From UBA11524 sp034104265 (GTDB lineage: Bacteria > Bacillota > Clostridia > Christensenellales > Aristaeellaceae), in the NCBI GenBank assembly GCA_034104265.1, contig JAXEEE010000104.1, positions 1 to 64,000 on the forward strand: a DNA stretch of 64,000 bases. Reading direction: 5' to 3'. Shown here in pieces: positions 59,063 through 64,000 of the stretch. Under the pieces are notes generated by a model. That model made no database searches. It saw nothing but the letters and a program-made list of their open reading frames with translations, and was not told the DNA's origin. The translations under genes and the position numbers were made by a program. Positions within the stretch are counted from its first letter, which is position 1, and each line of letters begins with the position of its first letter.

Positions 59063-60417
59063 CAATGGTTTCTTCCGCGTCGATCCTGAGAATGCTGGAC
59101 CGGCTGGAAAAGGAAAATGTCTGCCTGCATGGGTTTGAGCTGCGGGTGGGCGGCAGCGTCCGGGCGGAGGGCTACTACGCGCCCTTCCGCAAGGGTGGGA
59201 TGCACCGGATGTATTCCGTGAGCAAAACCATGACGAGCCTGGCCATCGGCCTGCTGATCGGGGACGGCAGGCTGAAGCTGGACGACAGGATCGTGACCTT
59301 CTTTGAGGACAAGCTGCCGCGGAACCCCGATCCCCGGCTGATGCGCCTGACCATCCGCGACATGCTGCGCATGGCCACCTGCCACCGCAAGACCACCTAC
59401 CGCGAGGGCATCGACGACAACTGGGACGGGACCTTCTTCAACGTGAAGCCCACCCACGAGCCGGGCACCATGTTCAACTACGACACCTCCTGCTCCCAGG
59501 TGCTGGCGGCGCTGGCGGAGCGGTTGGCGGGCAAGGGGCTGCTGGAATTCCTGGAGGAGCGGATCTTCAGCAAAATCGGCGCGGACGATCCCAAGCGGTG
59601 GCTGACGGATCCCTCCGGCGTGCCCACCGGCGGCACGGGGCTGATGATGTCCCTGCGGGATCTGGGCAAGGTGGCGCAGCTGGTGATGGACGGCGGACAC
59701 GGGCTGATTCCGGCGGATTACCTGGCGGCGGCGACCACGAAGCAGATCGGCAACGACGCGCCGAACTTCCCCGAGGAGGGCTATGGCTACGGTTATCAGC
59801 TGTGGATCACCCGCTACGGCTGGGCCATGTACGGCCTGGGCGGCCAGATGGCCCTGTGCTGCCCGGAGAAGCGGGTGCTGCTGTGCACCATCGGCGACAC
59901 GCGGCTGGATCCCTACGGCATCCAGCGGCTGCACGACGCCTTCCGGGAGGAAATCCTGGACCACACGGATGAGCTGGAGATCCCCGGCAGCGACGAAACG
60001 CTCCAGCGCAGGCTCGCGAACCTGCGGATGGTCAGCGTACCCCATGCAGGCGGCGTGTGCCCGAGGGAGAGCCGCACCTACATCATGGAGGACAACGACG
60101 GGCAGCTGAAGCGCGTGGTGCTGGAGGAAAGCGCTGTCCGCCTTGTCTGGACGGACGGGGAGCATGCCTTCCGCTGGGACGTGCTGGGGCAGAACAAGGC
60201 TGGCTGCTGGCCGGACACGGATGTATCCACGCTGACCAGCGCGGGCCTGACGGAGGACGGCGGGCTGCATGTTCGCTGCAGCGTCGTGGGGGACGCCCCC
60301 TGCGGCGCGGAGCTGTTCATCTACGAGAAGGACGGCACAGTCAGCATCCGTATGCGCAAATCCAGCGATCCCCTGACCAACCGCTACGATGGCCTGTTCT
60401 GGGGCCGGGAAGTCTGA
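59059..60417 (+). CDS. Beta-lactamase-fold serine hydrolase (probable esterase)
   Basis: The 452-residue protein has the class C beta-lactamase/EstB fold: S53-V-S-K56 as the S-x-x-K motif, the Tyr motif in MFNYDTSCS, and the third motif region near YGLGGQMALCC. It carries no signal peptide, so a cell-wall peptidase role is unlikely and ester cleavage in the cytoplasm is favoured. A C-terminal beta-domain of about 110 residues follows. It is the last gene of the operon, overlapping the fusion gene by four bases. Substrate inferred from neighbours only. Confidence 0.85.
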   Translation: MTMVSSASILRMLDRLEKENVCLHGFELRVGGSVRAEGYYAPFRKGGMHRMYSVSKTMTSLAIGLLIGDGRLKLDDRIVTFFEDKLPRNPDPRLMRLTIRDMLRMATCHRKTTYREGIDDNWDGTFFNVKPTHEPGTMFNYDTSCSQVLAALAERLAGKGLLEFLEERIFSKIGADDPKRWLTDPSGVPTGGTGLMMSLRDLGKVAQLVMDGGHGLIPADYLAAATTKQIGNDAPNFPEEGYGYGYQLWITRYGWAMYGLGGQMALCCPEKRVLLCTIGDTRLDPYGIQRLHDAFREEILDHTDELEIPGSDETLQRRLANLRMVSVPHAGGVCPRESRTYIMEDNDGQLKRVVLEESAVRLVWTDGEHAFRWDVLGQNKAGCWPDTDVSTLTSAGLTEDGGLHVRCSVVGDAPCGAELFIYEKDGTVSIRMRKSSDPLTNRYDGLFWGREV

Positions 60418-60432
60418 TAAAACATAGAAGCA

Positions 60433-60468
60433 GGGCGGCGCGGACAAGCATCCGCACCGCCCTTTGTG
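60433..60468 (+). terminator. Terminator of the GH43 operon
   Basis: AGGGCGGCGCGGA and TCCGCACCGCCCT form a strong stem around CAAGCA, followed by TTGTG. The remaining 240 bases up to 60712 show no gene, promoter or repeat that I can support. Confidence 0.75.
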
Positions 60469-60712
60469 CTGTCCATGACGCCATGGGCAGGGCAGAGTGC
60501 CGATAGGCGTGAGATTTGCGAAAGGTGGGAGCATGCAGCGATACGGGCGAAGCTGCTTCTCTGCGCGCAGAACCGTGACAATGATGACATAACGGTTCAT
60601 CAAAGGGATTGGATGATTGTTATCTGCGCCGATCTGCGCACTACCCGCGTTGCTGGAGCAACCGGCAGGGCATCCGTGCATCGGGCAGGGCCATGCTGTG
60701 CGCACAAAACGG

Positions 60713-60745
60713 AACGGCGCGGACAAAGGATCCGCGCCGCCCTTA
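60713..60745 (-). terminator. Terminator of the esterase gene
   Basis: A stem of CGGCGCGGA and TCCGCGCCG around CAAAGGA; on the minus strand it runs into TTCCGTTTTGTG. It closely resembles the hairpin at 60433. Confidence 0.65.
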
Positions 60746-60761
60746 TTGGTTGGGGAAGGTC

Positions 60762-61553
60762 TTACAGCACATCCCGCAGGAAGCGGGCGGCGTCCTGGGG
60801 CCAGTTCACGGCCTCGGGTACCAGGTGACGGCCGTCCAGATCGGTGGTTTCGTCGCACAGGCCCGCGCCATGGCAGCCGTGGGGATAGATGTGCACCTCG
60901 CCTTGCACGCCGCAGCGGTGCAGCGCGGAGGCAAAGAGCAGCGTGTTCTCCACGGGCACGGATGTATCCTCCCAGGTGTGCCAGAGGAAGGTGGGCGGCG
61001 TGGCGTCCGTGACGTGCTCCTCCAGGGAATAACGGGCGTGGACATCCAGATCCTCGCTGCCGGTCAGGTTCACGAAGGAGCCCCGATGGGCAAAGACTCC
61101 GCCGGTGATCACCGGATAGCCCAGCACCATGGCGTTGGGCCGCACCTGCTCAGCCGTCAGGCCCAGGGGCTGCCACAGATGCTCGTCCTGCCACATCACG
61201 CCCAGGGTGCAGGCCACGTGCGCGCCCGCCGAGAAGCCCATCACCGCCAGCGCGTCGGGATCAGCATGGTATTCCGCCGCATGGCTGCGCACATGGGCCA
61301 CGGCGCAGGCAACGTCCTGCACCTGCGTGGGGAACACCGCCGGAGCCACGTGGTACCATACCACAAAGGTGACAAAGCCCATCCCGGCGAAGCGCAGGGC
61401 CACAGGCTCCGCCTCCCGCATGGACAGGTGGGTATAGCCGCCGCCGGGGCAGATGATGATGCCGCGGCGGCGCTGGTCGGGGTTGGCAGGGAAGGGCGGA
61501 GCGTACACGTCCAGGGGTACGCCGGTGGGCAGGGTGACGCGCTGGTGAAGCAT
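60762..61553 (-). CDS. Alpha/beta hydrolase, BD-FAE-like acetyl/feruloyl esterase
   Basis: The 263-residue protein has the alpha/beta hydrolase order: oxyanion strand IIICPGGGYTHLSMREAEPVA, nucleophile elbow G-F-S-A-G (about 108-112), catalytic Asp in HTWEDTSVPV and His in YPHGCHG. This pattern is that of bifunctional acetylxylan/feruloyl esterases and AXE-type enzymes acting on hemicellulose fragments. No signal peptide. ATG at 61553 follows GAAGG. It faces the GH43 operon, so it is probably part of the same polysaccharide pathway. Confidence 0.88.
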   Translation of the reverse strand: MLHQRVTLPTGVPLDVYAPPFPANPDQRRRGIIICPGGGYTHLSMREAEPVALRFAGMGFVTFVVWYHVAPAVFPTQVQDVACAVAHVRSHAAEYHADPDALAVMGFSAGAHVACTLGVMWQDEHLWQPLGLTAEQVRPNAMVLGYPVITGGVFAHRGSFVNLTGSEDLDVHARYSLEEHVTDATPPTFLWHTWEDTSVPVENTLLFASALHRCGVQGEVHIYPHGCHGAGLCDETTDLDGRHLVPEAVNWPQDAARFLRDVL

Positions 61554-61609
61554 GGTCAAGCCTTCTTTCGTAATCAGGTTGGGGTCGTGAAGGGAAAAGG
61601 CGATCCGCG

Positions 61610-62917
61610 TCAGCGGAAGGGATCCTCCGGCGTGCCGCTGCCCTGGGTAAAGGCATACCGGTTCAGATCCAGGTACAACAGGGGCCGCAGGCCGATGGTG
61701 GCTTCAGCCGGATCCACGCCGCCCCCCAGCACACTGCCGTTGTACCAGACAATGGCCTGCCGTCCGTCGGGGGCCTCGTCCGCCAGCCACCACCAGGCCC
61801 GGCCGTCGCTGTGATGCTGCACACCCTGCGCCATGGCATAGGGCGTGGCGGCGCAGGACAGATCGCCCAGTGCGGAGGCCTGCTCCAGGTCGGGCAGGGC
61901 CAGGGTGGCCGCAGCGTCCTCCGGCGCGGCAAGGTCGGTGGCGGAGGCCACGGGCATGGCGTCGATGACCCGGGTGCACAGCAGGGTGGCCGCGTCATCC
62001 GTGACGCCGAGCACCTGCCAGGTCAGCGGCTGGGCCGCGCCACTCTCGTCCGTGGGGTAGCTGCCGTAGACTACGTAGGGGTGCTTGCCCGCCGCATCCC
62101 GCAGGGCCAGGTTGGTGGCGAAGCGGGCCTGCAGCTCGCTGATGCGGCTGGCGCTGTCCAGGTAGCCCTCCAGGGCGGCATAGCGGGCCATGAGATTCTC
62201 GCAGCCGGACAGGGTGACGGAGGCGTACTCCGCCTCCAGCTGCAGGTACAGCGCGCTGCGGCAGGCGAGCGCCCGGGCCTTGGCATCGAGGGTGTCGCCC
62301 AGGGCCTCAAAGGCGGCCATGGCCTGCCCGTAATCCCCGGACTGATACAGCTCCGCTGCCTTGTCATAGGCGTTCTGGCGCAGGCCCTCGCGGCACTGGG
62401 CCATGAGCGCGTCGGCTTCCTCCTGTCCCTGGTAGGGCTGAAGCAGCGTCAGCGCCTGCTGCCAGCCGCCGGAGACCATCAGGGCTTTGGCGCGGCGGAT
62501 GTCCCGGGCGGGAATGGCGGCCTCCAGCGCCTGGGCCTGAGCCGCGCTGTCCGCGAAGGCCCCCAGGGACTGGTACAGCGCCATGGCGCCCTCCAGGTCG
62601 TCAGCCTCAGCCAGATCCGCCGCGTCCAGGTAGGTCAGGTAGCGGCTGCTGTTCAGGAAGGGATCCACCTGCTTGAGGGAGCTGCGGGCCAGGTCCCGCT
62701 CCCTCTGCTGCAGCGCATACAGCCCTGCGGCGTACAGCGCGTACTCGCCGGAATCCCGGTACCCGCCCAGCTGATCGAACAGCCGGGCCGCGCCCTCAAA
62801 GTCCCCCGCGCCCAGGAAACGCTGGGCCTGCTGGTAGTAGTCCTCGTTGGAAGCGGCGCAGCCAGTGGCGGTCAATGCCAGGGCCAGCGCCGCAAGAAGG
62901 GTGACGATCCGTTTCAT
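61610..62917 (-). CDS. Lipoprotein with TPR-like repeats and DUF6273-like C-terminus
   Basis: The 435-residue protein has a lipoprotein signal ending TATGC (Cys about 20), then several TPR-like helix pairs (YYQQAQRFLGAGDFEGAARLFDQLGGYRDS; LEGAMALYQSLGAFADS; YDKAAELYQSGDYGQAMAAFEALGDTLDA), and a C-terminal part (about 285-435, VVYGSYPTDESGAAQPLTWQVLGV ... IGLRPLLYLDL) like DUF6273 domains of surface proteins in gut Firmicutes. GGGGAGG precedes the ATG at 62917. It probably sits on the outer face of the membrane. Function unknown. It lies between an esterase gene and a flippase gene. Confidence 0.8.
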   Translation of the reverse strand: MKRIVTLLAALALALTATGCAASNEDYYQQAQRFLGAGDFEGAARLFDQLGGYRDSGEYALYAAGLYALQQRERDLARSSLKQVDPFLNSSRYLTYLDAADLAEADDLEGAMALYQSLGAFADSAAQAQALEAAIPARDIRRAKALMVSGGWQQALTLLQPYQGQEEADALMAQCREGLRQNAYDKAAELYQSGDYGQAMAAFEALGDTLDAKARALACRSALYLQLEAEYASVTLSGCENLMARYAALEGYLDSASRISELQARFATNLALRDAAGKHPYVVYGSYPTDESGAAQPLTWQVLGVTDDAATLLCTRVIDAMPVASATDLAAPEDAAATLALPDLEQASALGDLSCAATPYAMAQGVQHHSDGRAWWWLADEAPDGRQAIVWYNGSVLGGGVDPAEATIGLRPLLYLDLNRYAFTQGSGTPEDPFR

Positions 62918-63011
62918 AAGCCATACCTCCCCGTGAAGCATGAGGATAGCATGGCCGGATGAGGGCCGGATTATGACCCCGGACAGCGGATCAAAATAGG
63001 GACTGACTGGC

Positions 63012-64000
63012 TTATGACCGCTGAAGCAGACGGAGGATGGCGGTCTTCTTCCGCAGAATCCACCAAGCAAGGCACAGCCCGCCGTAGACCAGCATGCCCG
63101 TCAGGGTCTGCAGGGCCAGGTTCAGCCAGCCGCCGAAGGGCAGCAGCGCACCAACCAGGCGCACGCACACCAGCATGATCAGCCCGATGACCGCGTACAC
63201 CGCCGCAAAGCCCAAATACCGCCGGTAGGGCAGCGCGCCGCGGATGAACAGCCACTGGGTCACCGGCACGGAGAACTCTGCCAGCAGCGTGCCCACCACT
63301 GCGCCCATGGCTCCCATGCGGGGAATCAGCAGGCTGTTGGCGATCAGGTTGATCACCGCGCCCGCGCTGACGCTGATGATGAACACCCTGTCCTGCCCCG
63401 TGGGCAGCACCCATTGCGTGCGGATCACATTGGCAAAGCCGATGGCGATGAGCGTGAAGGCCAGGGGGATCATCAGCCGCCCGGACCCGGTGAACGCCGG
63501 GCCGAAGAACAGAGGCGCGAAGGTTTCCGCCACCGCCGCCACCCCGAAGGCCATGGCGCTGACCATGCACAGGATCAGCTCCATGGACAGGGCAATGTGC
63601 TGCCGGGCGCGGTCGATCTCGCCCTTGCGGATCAGGCTGGACACCTTGGGCAGCATCACCGTGCCAATGGCGGAAATGAACCCGCTCAGGCAGTAGATGA
63701 TCTTTTCCGCGTTGCCGTACAGGCCGTTTTCCGCCATGCCCGCCAGCGCGCCCACCATCACCTTGTCCATCTGCCGGTAGACGCTCACTGCCACCACCGA
63801 GATGGACAACAGCGCACAGGGGGCTAGGTGCTGAAGAACACGGCGGAAGGGAACCTTCACCAGCCGCACCTTCCCCCGCAGGCTGCCCCAGCAGCTGACG
63901 CAGCCCACCAGCGTTGCCAGCGACCAGGCGAAGGCGTAGATCCACAGATCCTCCTGTCCCTTCACGAACAGGAACACCGCCGCCGTGGCCAGCAGCTTTA
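63012..64000 (-). CDS. Wzx/MATE-type polysaccharide flippase (partial)
   Basis: The visible 329 residues are a membrane protein of the polysaccharide transport family, with the conserved MDKVMVGALAGMAENGLYGNAEKI segment and about nine helices. The frame is open to the window edge (upstream codons read KLLATAAV), so the N-terminal part, about 150 residues, is outside the window. It would flip lipid-linked capsule or exopolysaccharide units. Other polysaccharide genes may follow beyond the edge. Confidence 0.88.
   Translation of the reverse strand, partial: KLLATAAVFLFVKGQEDLWIYAFAWSLATLVGCVSCWGSLRGKVRLVKVPFRRVLQHLAPCALLSISVVAVSVYRQMDKVMVGALAGMAENGLYGNAEKIIYCLSGFISAIGTVMLPKVSSLIRKGEIDRARQHIALSMELILCMVSAMAFGVAAVAETFAPLFFGPAFTGSGRLMIPLAFTLIAIGFANVIRTQWVLPTGQDRVFIISVSAGAVINLIANSLLIPRMGAMGAVVGTLLAEFSVPVTQWLFIRGALPYRRYLGFAAVYAVIGLIMLVCVRLVGALLPFGGWLNLALQTLTGMLVYGGLCLAWWILRKKTAILRLLQRS

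Noticed and set aside
60470..60712. Possible small gene or RNA in the gap between the GH43 operon and the esterase
   Set aside because: No promoter with both boxes, no ribosome site with a plausible frame, and no convincing fold.
58735..60858. Long minus-strand frame opposite the GH43 fusion and esterase genes
   Set aside because: Antisense low-complexity frame; does not resemble any protein and crosses two terminators.

Overview
The window is GC-rich bacterial DNA from a spore-forming Firmicute, most likely an uncultured gut lineage of Clostridia. This rests on an eight-gene spoIIIA operon, a T-box leader, LCP and SpoVB-type envelope proteins, Shine-Dalgarno sites close to AAGGAGG, and ATP-ase-less LplB/YtcP-type sugar importers. 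The exact order (Christensenellales or Oscillospirales are plausible) cannot be fixed by eye. No rRNA, CRISPR array, phage or insertion sequence was seen.

Layout. 65-7172: hexuronate catabolism, with a minus-strand operon uxaB-uxaA-MFS transporter diverging from a plus-strand operon lacI-type regulator-uxaC; both promoters are near consensus, and a LacI-type operator sits just downstream of the regulator promoter. 7287-7440: tRNA-fMet and tRNA-Met with their own promoter and terminator. 7545-17169: housekeeping and small genes (SpoVB-like flippase, dCMP deaminase, a DUF6062-like protein, an oxidoreductase, a SPOR protein, and a four-gene operon ilvE-hypothetical-rluA-like-HAD phosphatase, then a GNAT gene of more AT-rich composition). 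17301-28543: a long minus-strand envelope and sporulation block: L,D-transpeptidase, spoIIIAA to spoIIIAH, RseC-like, thioredoxin, zinc-ribbon membrane proteins, an LCP protein, a thioredoxin-reductase-like flavoprotein and a DUF3298/RsiV-like secreted protein. 28753-30423: secreted 5'-nucleotidase.

30514-36600: an operon for amide aminoacyl-tRNA synthesis (aspS fused to gatC, then gatA and gatB) under a T-box whose best specifier reading is AAC (Asn). It is flanked on both sides by copies of a structured dispersed repeat; the end of a third copy lies at position 1. 36649-39217: an XRE/TPR regulator containing a run of nine G that shifts its frame, followed by an MFS exporter.

39294-49369: carbohydrate uptake. 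An AraC-type membrane sensor diverges from one binding-protein/two-permease operon, followed by a second such operon whose last permease carries an extra four-helix N-terminal region. Neither operon encodes an ATPase. 49438-54502: a NahK-like sugar kinase, then an amino-acid ABC operon (ATPase, binding protein, two permeases) with a cytidylate-kinase-like gene, preceded by a strongly folded leader.

54850-60417: a tightly coupled operon of four enzymes without signal peptides: SGNH acetylesterase, GH43, an ankyrin-GH43 fusion and a beta-lactamase-fold esterase. It looks like an intracellular pathway that finishes degradation of imported, esterified plant oligosaccharides; a further alpha/beta esterase lies opposite. 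Together with the uronate genes and sugar importers this indicates a pectin or hemicellulose scavenger. 61610-64000: a TPR lipoprotein and a truncated Wzx-type flippase running off the window end.
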